Assembly: GCA_021405315.1 (NCBI GenBank)
Contig: QWIH01000029.1
Location: 1 to 42,268, forward strand
Source of the DNA: Leptolyngbya sp. PLA1
GTDB lineage: Bacteria; Planctomycetota; Phycisphaerae; Phycisphaerales; UBA1924
Length of the DNA stretch: 42,268 nt
Reading direction: 5' to 3'
The position numbers were made by a program, and so were the translations under genes. The notes under the pieces were generated by a model. The model did not search any database, was not told where the DNA came from, and was given only the letters and a program-made list of their open reading frames with translations. The first letter of the stretch is position 1. Every line of letters begins with the position of its first letter. This document shows, piece after piece, positions 8,758 to 16,249 of the stretch.

Positions 8758-8803
8758 ACCGGCCCCGGCGGACCCCAATCCGCTCTCGTAACGCACTGAC
8801 TCG

Positions 8804-8834
8804 CCCCTCCCTGGTCATCCAGGGAGGGGTTTTT
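8804..8834 (+). terminator. Intrinsic terminator after paralogue 1
   Basis: CCCCTCCCTGG (8804-8814), loop TCAT, CCAGGGAGGGG (8819-8829), then five T. A perfect 11-bp stem. Confidence 0.9.
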
Positions 8835-8876
8835 CTTGCGCTATGTACCAAACACAACCAGTACCCTAGACCTATC

Positions 8877-8892
8877 AAAATACGAAAATACG
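8877..8892. repeat. Tandem repeat of AAAATACG (2 copies)
   Basis: Two perfect 8-bp copies lie end to end in an AT-rich patch about 160 bp upstream of the gene at 9048. They could be an upstream activator site or part of an UP-like element. Confidence 0.5.
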
Positions 8893-8967
8893 ATTCGACA
8901 ACCAAAACTTAGGCCAGATTCGCGCCTTTCTGTGCCAAATAGGCTTCCATTGCCCCGTCCGGGCCAT

Positions 8968-8973
8968 TAGAAT
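8968..8973 (+). promoter_or_regulatory. Candidate -10 TAGAAT of paralogue 2
   Basis: TAGAAT is the best -10 match in this intergenic region. It would give a leader of about 68 nt containing a small hairpin next to the ribosome binding site. No good -35 is visible. Confidence 0.4.
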
Positions 8974-9016
8974 GCCCCCGCGAGAGCGAAGTGCTCGCTC
9001 AAGAATGTTCAGGGAG

Positions 9017-9032
9017 CCGGACGAGAGTCCGG
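9017..9032 (+). other. 5' leader hairpin with GNRA loop next to the ribosome binding site
   Basis: CCGGAC (9017-9022), loop GAGA, GTCCGG (9027-9032) form a perfect 6-bp stem with a GNRA tetraloop. The Shine-Dalgarno GGAGGA begins at once after it (9032-9037). It may protect the message or tune ribosome access. Confidence 0.5.
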
Positions 9033-9047
9033 GAGGAGACAAGGATC

Positions 9048-9953
9048 ATGAAGAAGTTGATTGGTTCCATCGTTGCCGTTGCGGGTCTCGCCGCCGCGGC
9101 GGGCGCTCAGCCCATCACCCAGCTCTGCTACGAGGCCCGCGTGTTCAACGCCGGCAACAACACTGGCTGGGGCGCTTCCGTCAACGCTCTCCCCGGTGAC
9201 ACCATCGAGGTGCGCGCCGTGGTCAGCCTGCTCAACGGCGGCGCCATCGCCGGCGGTCTGAAGCAGATCGTCTTCCAGCCCGTCGTCACCGGCTGGACCG
9301 GCGCTGACGCGCTCGTCACCCAGGACATCGACGGCGCGGGCTCGTCCACCAGCCAGGGCGTCGGCGTCATCGGCGGCGCTCGCTCCACCCCCCAGAACCC
9401 CGGCGTCGCTGACGTCCCCGGCGCCTACGGCCGGCTCACCCCCTGGGTCGCCAACGCCACCACCACCTCCACCTTCCTCCGCGGCCACGTCGGCACCGGC
9501 ACCGCCGCCGGCATGCTCCGCATCGCCCAGAACCACATCACCAACTGGATCGGCGCCGGCGCTACCTCCGGCTCCACCGCCAACAACAACTTCAACGGCG
9601 GCGGCGGCGTCTCCGTCGCTCAGATCGCCGTTCCCTCCCGCATTGGCACCGATCCCGCTCCCAGCCTCGGTCAGACCGGCCTGATCGTCTTCAAGTTCGC
9701 CTTCGTCCTCAGCGGCTCCACTGATGTCCGCAGCCTGACGGTCGACACCCCCCAGAACGGCCTCGGCCGCACCCTGGTCAACGGTGTCTACGTCGACAAC
9801 ATCCAGTGGTTCAACTCCCCCACCTCGGGCGACGCTGACTTCACCCGCATGGGCGGAGAGACCTGCGCCGCGACGGTCAACATCGTCCCGACGCCCGCGA
9901 CCCTCGCCCTCATGGGCTTGGGTGGCCTGGTCGCCGGCCGCCGCCGCCGCTAA
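9048..9953 (+). CDS. Secreted PEP-CTERM-like protein, tandem paralogue 2 of 3
   Basis: A 301-aa protein with signal peptide MKKLIGSIVAVAGLAAAAGAQ and tail TPATLALMGLGGLVAGRRRR. It shares the whole domain order with its neighbours (YEARVFNAGN, LKQIVFQPVVTGW, YGRLTPW, TSTFLRGHVGTGTAAGMLRIAQNHITNWIG, SGSTANNN). It is more diverged from paralogues 1 and 3 than those are from each other in the central block. It has two extra Cys residues, in QLCYEARV and GETCAATV, that paralogue 1 lacks and that could form a disulfide. ATG 9048 has GGAGGA upstream. Function unknown; probably exported and surface-anchored. Confidence 0.88.
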   Translation: MKKLIGSIVAVAGLAAAAGAQPITQLCYEARVFNAGNNTGWGASVNALPGDTIEVRAVVSLLNGGAIAGGLKQIVFQPVVTGWTGADALVTQDIDGAGSSTSQGVGVIGGARSTPQNPGVADVPGAYGRLTPWVANATTTSTFLRGHVGTGTAAGMLRIAQNHITNWIGAGATSGSTANNNFNGGGGVSVAQIAVPSRIGTDPAPSLGQTGLIVFKFAFVLSGSTDVRSLTVDTPQNGLGRTLVNGVYVDNIQWFNSPTSGDADFTRMGGETCAATVNIVPTPATLALMGLGGLVAGRRRR

Positions 9954-9989
9954 GCGGCTGGGGTAACACCCCAACACGCGTACGACTCG

Positions 9990-10024
9990 ACTCCCCGGGA
10001 CTGACCCCCCGGGGAGTTTTTTTT
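9990..10024 (+). terminator. Intrinsic terminator after paralogue 2
   Basis: ACTCCCCGGG (9990-9999) pairs with CCCGGGGAGT (10008-10017), followed by an eight-T run. Confidence 0.88.
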
Positions 10025-10124
10025 CCCCGCATTTCACTTGTGCCCCCGCAGTTGATCGTGCACATTCCCGGTGCGGAGGCTCTTTGGGCCGTTGGTGTCA
10101 TGGCTCCGCACCCGGGAATGTCCC

Positions 10125-11042
10125 ATGCGCCGCACTGCCGCCACCGTCGCGATCGCCGGCCTCGCCCTCGCCGCCCATGCCCAGTCGGACGTCACGCGCC
10201 TCACCTATCAGGTGCGCTACTTCGACTCGGGCCATGACGAAGGCTGGACCTCGACCCTTCCCGCCGCGCCTGGAGCGCGGCTCGAGGTCCGGGCCCTGGT
10301 CTCCTTCGTCGGCACCGCGCCCGTCGCCGCACTCTCCCAACTGGTCTTTCAGCCCGTGATCACCAACTGGGGAGACAGCCAACTGCTCACCAACAGTGAC
10401 CTTGGCCTCCCAGGCCCTCCCGGTGGCATCGGCCCCGTCGGCGGCACCCGCTCCATCCCGATCGGAACTGTCGACAACCTCCCGGGCGTCTACGGCCGCA
10501 TCACTCCCTGGAGCGCCAACCCCACCACGACCTCGACCTTCCTCCGTGGCCACGTCGGCACCGGCACCGCCAGCGGCATGCTCCGCATCGCTCAGGCACA
10601 CATCACCAACTGGATCGGCGTCGGCGCCACCTCCGGCTCCACGGCGAACAACAACGTGAACGGTGGCGGGGGAGTCGCCATCGCGCAGATCGCCAACCCC
10701 TCTCGACTTCCCACCGATCCGCCATTCAACTCTCAGACGCAGAACATCGTCGTCTTCAAGTTCGGATTCATCACCGGAAGCAACTTCGAGGCCATGAACA
10801 TCTTCACGCCCGCCTCACCCGGGAACAACGGCTTTGGCAGTCTGTGGGACGGCACTCAGTACGTGCCCAACATCCGCTGGTTTGCCGGCGAGAACGAGGC
10901 ATCCGCGTCCATTCGCACCGCAGTCGAGTGCATCCCCGCCTCCATCGTGCTTCCTGCCCCCGCCACGCTCGGCGTCGTCCTCGTCGCGATCCTCCCGCGC
11001 AGCCGCTGTCGGCTCCGCACGCGCCCGCGTGAGTCCCGCTGA
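10125..11042 (+). CDS. Secreted paralogue 3 of 3 with degenerate anchor tail
   Basis: A 305-aa protein with a shorter signal peptide (MRRTAATVAIAGLALAAHAQ). The central block is nearly identical to paralogue 1, including a 65-bp exact match, while the first 100 residues and the last 90 differ more. The C-terminus has PAPATLGVVLVAIL, then a scattered basic tail ending RSRCRLRTRPRESR instead of RRRR, so sorting by an exosortase-like enzyme is doubtful. ATG 10125 was chosen because the signal peptide begins there; there is no clear Shine-Dalgarno and no T-tract terminator. It may be poorly expressed or be decaying. Confidence 0.82.
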   Translation: MRRTAATVAIAGLALAAHAQSDVTRLTYQVRYFDSGHDEGWTSTLPAAPGARLEVRALVSFVGTAPVAALSQLVFQPVITNWGDSQLLTNSDLGLPGPPGGIGPVGGTRSIPIGTVDNLPGVYGRITPWSANPTTTSTFLRGHVGTGTASGMLRIAQAHITNWIGVGATSGSTANNNVNGGGGVAIAQIANPSRLPTDPPFNSQTQNIVVFKFGFITGSNFEAMNIFTPASPGNNGFGSLWDGTQYVPNIRWFAGENEASASIRTAVECIPASIVLPAPATLGVVLVAILPRSRCRLRTRPRESR

Positions 11043-11144
11043 GCCCCGCCGTTCTGTCTCTCAACGCACCACCGGCACGGGCCGGGAGAGAACGGACGGC
11101 CGGGGCGGCTCCTGGGGGATCGCTCCGGCCGTTCCGCGCGCTCG

Positions 11145-11150
11145 TACCCT
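11145..11150 (+). promoter_or_regulatory. -10 hexamer TACCCT of the DUF1294 gene
   Basis: TACCCT, 6 nt, then GTG 11157. No Shine-Dalgarno. Candidate leaderless promoter. Confidence 0.55.
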
Positions 11151-11156
11151 CCGCCA

Positions 11157-11426
11157 GTGTCCTACCTGGCCCTCTGGTACGCCGCTGCGTCGCTCGCCAC
11201 GTTCGTGGCGTTCTGGCTCGACAAACGGCTAGCACAGGGCGGCGGCCGGCGCATCCGCGAGCGCACGCTCCACCTCAGCGCCGCGATCGGGGGCTGGCCC
11301 GGCGCGCTCGCCGCCATGCACGTGCTGCGTCACAAGAACAGGAAGGCCGGCTTCGTCGCCGCACAGTTCCTCATCGCCTTCGCCCACGTCGCGTCCTGGA
11401 TCGGCCTGTGGCTCCTCTCATCCTGA
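11157..11426 (+). CDS. DUF1294-family small membrane protein
   Basis: An 89-aa protein with the DUF1294 pattern: an N-terminal membrane helix (YLALWYAAASLATFVAFWLDKRLA), then RRIRERTLHLSAAIGGWPGA, the RHKNRKAGF motif and a C-terminal membrane helix. The family has no firmly known role. The GTG start is supported by the hexamer 6 nt upstream. Confidence 0.85.
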   Translation: MSYLALWYAAASLATFVAFWLDKRLAQGGGRRIRERTLHLSAAIGGWPGALAAMHVLRHKNRKAGFVAAQFLIAFAHVASWIGLWLLSS

Positions 11427-11436
11427 CCCGCGCCAC

Positions 11437-11904
11437 CTACTTCACGACCTTTGGCGGCACGAGCTGCACAGGCCCCGCCGTCGTGATGCCCCAGGCGAAG
11501 AGCTGCACCCGCTGGTTGTTCAGCGGGTTGAACTCCGTGTAGTCCCCGAAGGGCACGTACCGGCTGGTGAGACGCGCGTTCGTGTCCACGCCCACCGTCC
11601 ACGGCGGATCGAAGTCGATCGTCACCGTCTGCTGCGGGCCGATGGTGATCGGGAACGACCCGCCCATGGTGTCCAGCGACAGCCACCAGGTCCGCTCGGT
11701 CGCGGAGGTGCTCACGACCACCGCCGAGTACTGCCCCGGGGGCAGCCACAGCTCATTCACGTCCTTGGACGTCGGCACCACCTCGACCGGTCTTCCCGGC
11801 CCGGGCCGCGGGGGCCGCACGGTGGGCGCCGTCTCCGGCTGCGTCGCCCCCGCCAGCGAGAGAGCACCCAGGGCGCACAGGCCCACGACCACGGCCTTCT
11901 TCAT
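11437..11904 (-). CDS. Secreted protein of unknown function
   Basis: A 155-aa protein with signal peptide MKKAVVVGLCALGALSLAGA, then a Pro-rich linker (PTVRPPRPGPGRP) and a small, probably beta-rich domain with WLPPGQYSAVVVS and TWWLSLDTMGGSFPITIGP. I do not recognise the family. ATG 11904 was preferred over the longer in-frame start at 12024 because the signal peptide starts here and AAGGAG lies about 12 nt upstream. The 3' end converges on the DUF1294 gene with a 10-bp gap. Confidence 0.72.
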   Translation of the reverse strand: MKKAVVVGLCALGALSLAGATQPETAPTVRPPRPGPGRPVEVVPTSKDVNELWLPPGQYSAVVVSTSATERTWWLSLDTMGGSFPITIGPQQTVTIDFDPPWTVGVDTNARLTSRYVPFGDYTEFNPLNNQRVQLFAWGITTAGPVQLVPPKVVK

Positions 11905-12008
11905 CACGCGATGGCTCCTTGCGGGACCCGCCGAACAACCGTCGGCGCCATCCCATGCCACGATACGGCCCGTCCGCGCCGGGGGTTTCCACGGTTGCCG
12001 CCCCCGGG

Positions 12009-12014
12009 TACACT
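12009..12014 (+). promoter_or_regulatory. -10 hexamer TACACT of the DUF1579-like lipoprotein gene
   Basis: TACACT lies 39 nt before the ATG at 12054. The leader would carry ACGGAG as ribosome binding site. Confidence 0.45.
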
Positions 12015-12053
12015 CCCCTCGCACAGGGGTGGTCCACTCACGGAGTATGACTG

Positions 12054-12572
12054 ATGAACCGAATGCTTGCGATCGGAACCGTGCTGGCCGCGACGGTGGT
12101 GGGGGGCTGCGCGTCGCCGAAGCCTGTTGCCCACGGCGAAAAGGACATGTCCGGTCTTGCCGAGCTCAAGGCCCTCGAGGGGACCTGGATGATGCGCGAC
12201 GAGAAGGGCCAGGAGCAGGTCGGTCTCGTCACCAAGGTCATCGCGGGCGGGTCGGTGGTGCACGAGACCATGTTCCCCGGCTCGCCCCACGAGATGGTCA
12301 ACACATACCACCTGGACAACGGGCAGATCGTCGTCACCCACTACTGCGCCGCCGGGAACCAGCCCCGCATGGCCTGCCGGGGAGGAAAGAACGGCGTGTT
12401 CGCCTTCACCCTGCGGGACATCACGAACCGGGGCAGCCGCGCCGAAAGCTACATGGGCGCGCTCACGGTCACCATCAAGGACAAGAACCACCTCGTTCAG
12501 GACTGGGCCTCGTTCAGCGACGGCAAGCGCACCGAAGGCCCGCGTTTCGAGCTCGTCAGAAAAGGGAGCTGA
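12054..12572 (+). CDS. DUF1579-like lipoprotein
   Basis: A 172-aa protein with a lipobox (VVGGC, lipidated Cys near residue 19). The mature part resembles DUF1579: LEGTWMMRDEKGQEQ at the start of a lipocalin-like barrel, then VTKVIAGGSVVHETMF, MVNTYHLDNGQIVVTHYC and a closing DWASFSDGK. Such proteins may bind small hydrophobic ligands, but no function is established. ACGGAG precedes the start. A terminator hairpin follows. Confidence 0.8.
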   Translation: MNRMLAIGTVLAATVVGGCASPKPVAHGEKDMSGLAELKALEGTWMMRDEKGQEQVGLVTKVIAGGSVVHETMFPGSPHEMVNTYHLDNGQIVVTHYCAAGNQPRMACRGGKNGVFAFTLRDITNRGSRAESYMGALTVTIKDKNHLVQDWASFSDGKRTEGPRFELVRKGS

Positions 12573-12596
12573 CTCGTCGGTCCCCCGCCGACCTCA

Positions 12597-12624
12597 GGCC
12601 CGGGCACGCTGCCCGGGCCTTGTT
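12597..12624 (+). terminator. Hairpin terminator after the DUF1579-like gene
   Basis: GGCCCGGGCA (12597-12606), loop CGC, TGCCCGGGCC (12610-12619), then TTGTT. Strong stem, short T tract. Confidence 0.65.
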
Positions 12625-12634
12625 CGTGCGCGAC

Positions 12635-13138
12635 CTAGGCCGCACGCCGCGCGCCGTTCAGGCCCTTGCCGCACTCGGGGCAGTTGCTCTCGCCGACGCC
12701 GCGGCAGTTGAAGCCGCACCCCGGGCATGCCGCCGCCGCGAGCCTCACGAGCTCCTGGTTGCGCACCCCGAGCAGGCCGGCCTTGACCCCCATGTCACGC
12801 AGCACGCGAACCGCCCGCAGGTCCGCCGCTACCAGCACCGCGAGGTTCACCAGCGGCACCAGCATGAGAATCGCGTGGACAAAGGCCGAGGCGCGGGTCT
12901 GCCCGCTGGCCGACACCAGGCCCCACACGGACCAGGTGAGCCCCGCCCACGCGCCGATCTGCGCGAGCATCATCACGCTGGCCATCCCGGAGGGGAGCGG
13001 GCCGGAGAGCGACTCGATGCCGAGTTTGAGAAGTCCCAGGCCCAGCGACAGCCCCGCGAGGAGAACCATGCGGCGCTGGGCGCGGGCGATCTGTGCGGGG
13101 TCGGGCCTGACAGGGGCGGGAGAGCTGGCGTGGTCCAT
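12635..13138 (-). CDS. Membrane protein with C-terminal zinc-ribbon-like motif
   Basis: A 167-aa protein with about three membrane helices: RMVLLAGLSLGLGLLKLGI, the ASVMMLAQIGAWAGLTWSVWGLV stretch, and AFVHAILMLVPLVNLAVLVAA. The C-terminus carries CPGCGFNCRG followed by NCPECGKGLN, two CxxC knuckles that could bind zinc. ATG 13138 with GGAG 8-9 nt upstream was preferred to ATG 13168. Function unknown. Confidence 0.7.
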   Translation of the reverse strand: MDHASSPAPVRPDPAQIARAQRRMVLLAGLSLGLGLLKLGIESLSGPLPSGMASVMMLAQIGAWAGLTWSVWGLVSASGQTRASAFVHAILMLVPLVNLAVLVAADLRAVRVLRDMGVKAGLLGVRNQELVRLAAAACPGCGFNCRGVGESNCPECGKGLNGARRAA

Positions 13139-13259
13139 GGCGAAAACTCCGGCCCACGCGTTCAACACATCGGCTCCGGAACCGGCGGGGACCTTGCCCC
13201 GAGCCGTCCGGGACTACGGCAGACCCGCCTGCGCAGGGCATGCCGCGTGCGCCGCCGGT

Positions 13260-13265
13260 TATAGT
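13260..13265 (+). promoter_or_regulatory. -10 hexamer TATAGT of the membrane-SDR gene
   Basis: TATAGT, 6 nt, then GTG 13272. It defines the start inside a longer open frame. Confidence 0.62.
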
Positions 13266-13271
13266 GACCGC

Positions 13272-14345
13272 GTGCACCACGTCCTCGCGGCGATCCTCTC
13301 CGTGGCTCCCCCGGCCAACCCGCGCGCCCTGACTCCCGATCAGGCCGGTCGCAGCGCGGCGCTGATCATCGTCGTCTTTCTGATCGGGTTTTTCGGGATC
13401 CTCACGCTCGTCCTGCTCGCGCTTATGCGTCGTCGCGCCCGGGCCGCCGAACTCCGCGATCGGCGTCTCAGGGAGAAGCCCACGAGCCGCGTCAGCGCCT
13501 GGGAAGAAGCCGGCAAGCGTGCCGAAGCCCCCCCCGCGGAGGACTTGGACGACACCCGCGTCGCCATGCAGTTGCAGCCGGCTCTCGCGTCCGGACGCAA
13601 CCGTCCCCGCGCCCTGGTCACCGGCGCGTCGCGCCGGGTGGGGCACGCCATCGCGATGGAACTGGCACGCGCCGGCTGCGACGTGGATTTCACGTATCAC
13701 TCGTCCGCCGCGGAAGCCGAGAGCCTGGCGCACGAGCTCGCCCAGGCCGGCTGCGACTGCTCGTTCTTCCAGCTCGATCTCGCGGACGCGGGCGCCGTGG
13801 AGTCGTTCGCCCGCGAACGGGCGGAGACGCTGGGGCGGCTGGATGTCCTCATCCACAACGCCGCGACCTACGAGCCCTCGCCGCTTGACGAACTCACCGC
13901 CGACGCCTGCCGTCGCCAGTACGTGGTGAACGCGCTGGCGCCGCTGCTGCTGTCCGCCCGGCTTGCGCCGCTGCTGCGCGAGTCCACGCTGGAGGGTGGG
14001 GGCTCCATCGTGGCGCTCGCCGACATGCACACGATGGGCCGCCCTCGGCGCGGGTTCGCGGCCTACGCCATGTCCAAGGCGGCGCTGGTGGAGATGGTCC
14101 GGAGCCTCGCGCGCGAACTCGCCCCGGGCGTCCGGGTGAACGCCGTCGCGCCCGGTGTCGTCGCGTGGCCTGAGTCCGGCTTCGAGTCGGACCCCGAGGC
14201 GCAGGCGAAGTACCTCCGGCGGGTGCCCCTGGGGCGTGCCGGCACGCCCGAAGAAGCCGCCCGTGCCGTCTGCTGGCTCGCGCTGGCCGCAACCTACACC
14301 ACGGGCGAGGTTCTCCGCGTCGACGGAGGTCGCTGGCTCACCTGA
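13272..14345 (+). CDS. Membrane-anchored short-chain reductase, pteridine-reductase type
   Basis: A 357-aa protein. Residues about 29-52 form one membrane helix (ALIIVVFLIGFFGILTLVLL) followed by a basic, charged linker. From about residue 112 it is an NAD(P)-binding SDR with TGASRRVG (117-124), HNAATY, active-site YAMSK and RVNAVAPGVVAWP. The usual catalytic Ser is replaced by Asp (ALADMHTMGRP), and the TGxxRRxG form is typical of PTR1/FolM pteridine reductases. It may therefore reduce dihydrofolate or dihydropterins. The fusion to a membrane helix is unusual; an internal ATG at 13566 could also give a soluble form. The longer open frame upstream is antisense to the neighbouring gene. Confidence 0.8.
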   Translation: MHHVLAAILSVAPPANPRALTPDQAGRSAALIIVVFLIGFFGILTLVLLALMRRRARAAELRDRRLREKPTSRVSAWEEAGKRAEAPPAEDLDDTRVAMQLQPALASGRNRPRALVTGASRRVGHAIAMELARAGCDVDFTYHSSAAEAESLAHELAQAGCDCSFFQLDLADAGAVESFARERAETLGRLDVLIHNAATYEPSPLDELTADACRRQYVVNALAPLLLSARLAPLLRESTLEGGGSIVALADMHTMGRPRRGFAAYAMSKAALVEMVRSLARELAPGVRVNAVAPGVVAWPESGFESDPEAQAKYLRRVPLGRAGTPEEAARAVCWLALAATYTTGEVLRVDGGRWLT

Positions 14346-14352
14346 CGCCCGC

Positions 14353-16200
14353 TCAGGGGCAGTCCCCTCCCGCGACCACGTTGATGAGCGCGGTCACATC
14401 GTCCTGATCGGTGTTGCCGTCGCGGTTGAAGTCCGGGTCGATCCCCGAGGGGTTGTCACCGCCGCCGATCACGTTGATGAGGTATGTCACGTCGTCCTGG
14501 TCGACGTTCCCGTCCTGGTTCACGTCCGGGTCGCACGCGGGGGCGCAGCCGGTCCTGGGGCAGAAGAAGACCACGCGCACGGCCTCGCTGGCGCTCTCGC
14601 CGCCCGGCGCGCCGCTGTCCGTGATCAGCCACTGCAGATAGAGCACCTGCCCGTCGTAGAAGACGCCCTCGGGCAGCGGCATGTGCACCGTGGTGTGCCC
14701 GTCGCTGCTGGTACTGCCCGGGAGCGTCACTTCCGCGAAGTGACCCGCGGGGGCGATCTTCCCGGCGCTCGGGGGATTGGTGGAGAAGGCCAGCCTCGCC
14801 GTCGCGCCGCCCGGCGCGTTGAAGACGCCCACGCGGTACTCGGAGTTTCCGATCATGGGGGGGCTGTCCGCGATGATCCCGGGCTTGGACCCCGCCGAGC
14901 CCGGCACGCCGGAGTCGGTGAGCGTCGTGATGTGCGAGCCGGCCCGGTGGGAGAACAGCGTCGGATGGTCAAACGGGAACTGCGCCGCCGCCACGCGCGG
15001 GTCGGTGAGCGGCCGGCCCATGAACTGCACGATGAACGGGATCTCCGCCGGGTCGATGTTCATGAGCGGGATCACCGGGTGGAGGTTGTCCGTGAAGCGA
15101 GCCGGCGAGCCCGGCGTCTGGGCGTAGAAGTCCACGACCTGCTGCAGCGTCTCGAACTGCCCGTTGTGCATGAACGAGGGGCGAAGCGCCACGTTCCGGA
15201 GACTGGGTGTCTTGAAGGTCCCGCGGTCGAAGACGCTGCCGGTCACCGCGAAGCGCCCCGGGTCCTCCGCCACCGGCCTCACGCCGATGTTCGAGAAGAA
15301 TCCGTCCGTGAACGTGGGGGGCGTGTGGCAGAAGTTGCACGCAGCCGCGTCGAAGGAGTTTGCCCCGCGGATCTCGTCCGGAGTCAGCGCGTTGGTGTCG
15401 CCCGCGTCGTACGCGTCCCACGGCGTCTGGTCCGGGACCAGTGTCCGCTCGTACGCCGCGATGGCTTTCGCGACATCCCCCGCCTTGATCGTCGCGCTCC
15501 CGAACGCCGCCTCGAAGAGGTCGTTGTACGTGGGGTTTCCGGCGAGCGCCGCCGCCAGGTCCGGCGTCATCTGCGTCGCATACTGCAGCGGATACGCCCC
15601 GTCGAGCTTCGCCACCACCGCCGAGAAGTCGCGCCCCGTGTGCGCCATCTCCACCAGGCTCACCGGGGGCCCCACCGACTGGCTCTCCAGCGCGCCGAAG
15701 TCGTCGATCAGCAGCGCGCCGCTCACCGGATCGTGAAAGACCTCGCTCGCGCGCCCATCCCAGAACAACTGCTGGAAGTACGCCGCCATGATCGCGGGCG
15801 GCGCCGCACGCCCGGTCACCTGCTTGCCATAGCCGAACATCGGGTCCGGCGTGTAGTCCCCCGCGGGTGTGGAGAGGTGCACGCCCGGCGAGCCGAAGCG
15901 ATCGTCCCCGTTCCCAGGGATTCCGTCGGGCCCGAAATGTCTGGACTTCCTCGGGTCGCCCCCACCGGCTTCCGGCATGTGGCACGTCGCGCAGGCCATC
16001 GTGTTGTCGCTCGAGAGAACCTCATCCCAGAAGAGCATTTTCCCGAGCACACGCTTGGCTTCCGTTGTCGGGTTCGCCGCGGGCTCCGGCGGCGGAGGCA
16101 GCGCCACCACCAACCCCATCACCCGGACCGCCTCCAACTGTCCCAGCGCCGCGGCAGGCAGAGCCAGCCCCGCAACGCACGCCAACGTCAGCGTCTTCAT
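14353..16200 (-). CDS. Diheme cytochrome c peroxidase/MauG-like protein with dockerin-like tail
   Basis: A 615-aa exported protein with signal peptide MKTLTLACVAGLALPAAALG. Two heme c motifs, CATCH (70-74) and CNFCH (288-292), and the text between them fit bacterial cytochrome c peroxidases (KMLFWDEVLSSDNTMACATCH, TPSLRNVALRPSFMHNGQ). After the peroxidase part, residues about 415-545 form an unassigned domain. The tail holds two Ca-binding loops, DVNQDGNVDQDDVTYLI and DFNRDGNTDQDDVTALI, as in type I dockerins. It probably detoxifies peroxide or oxidises a partner outside the inner membrane. ATG 16200 has AGGAG 12 nt upstream. An inverted repeat lies about 50 bp before it. Confidence 0.9.
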   Translation of the reverse strand: MKTLTLACVAGLALPAAALGQLEAVRVMGLVVALPPPPEPAANPTTEAKRVLGKMLFWDEVLSSDNTMACATCHMPEAGGGDPRKSRHFGPDGIPGNGDDRFGSPGVHLSTPAGDYTPDPMFGYGKQVTGRAAPPAIMAAYFQQLFWDGRASEVFHDPVSGALLIDDFGALESQSVGPPVSLVEMAHTGRDFSAVVAKLDGAYPLQYATQMTPDLAAALAGNPTYNDLFEAAFGSATIKAGDVAKAIAAYERTLVPDQTPWDAYDAGDTNALTPDEIRGANSFDAAACNFCHTPPTFTDGFFSNIGVRPVAEDPGRFAVTGSVFDRGTFKTPSLRNVALRPSFMHNGQFETLQQVVDFYAQTPGSPARFTDNLHPVIPLMNIDPAEIPFIVQFMGRPLTDPRVAAAQFPFDHPTLFSHRAGSHITTLTDSGVPGSAGSKPGIIADSPPMIGNSEYRVGVFNAPGGATARLAFSTNPPSAGKIAPAGHFAEVTLPGSTSSDGHTTVHMPLPEGVFYDGQVLYLQWLITDSGAPGGESASEAVRVVFFCPRTGCAPACDPDVNQDGNVDQDDVTYLINVIGGGDNPSGIDPDFNRDGNTDQDDVTALINVVAGGDCP

Positions 16201-16249
16201 CTGCCTCAACTCCTGCGCACGAGCCCCTTCAGAACCGCTAGCAGAGAAA

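Noticed and set aside
8840..8960. AT-rich patch as a mobile-element scar
   Set aside because: No terminal inverted repeats, target duplication or transposase remnant is visible; a promoter region explains it.
11049..11095. Hairpin after paralogue 3 as an intrinsic terminator
   Set aside because: CCGTTCT and AGAACGG can pair, but the stem is bulged, the loop is long and no T tract follows.
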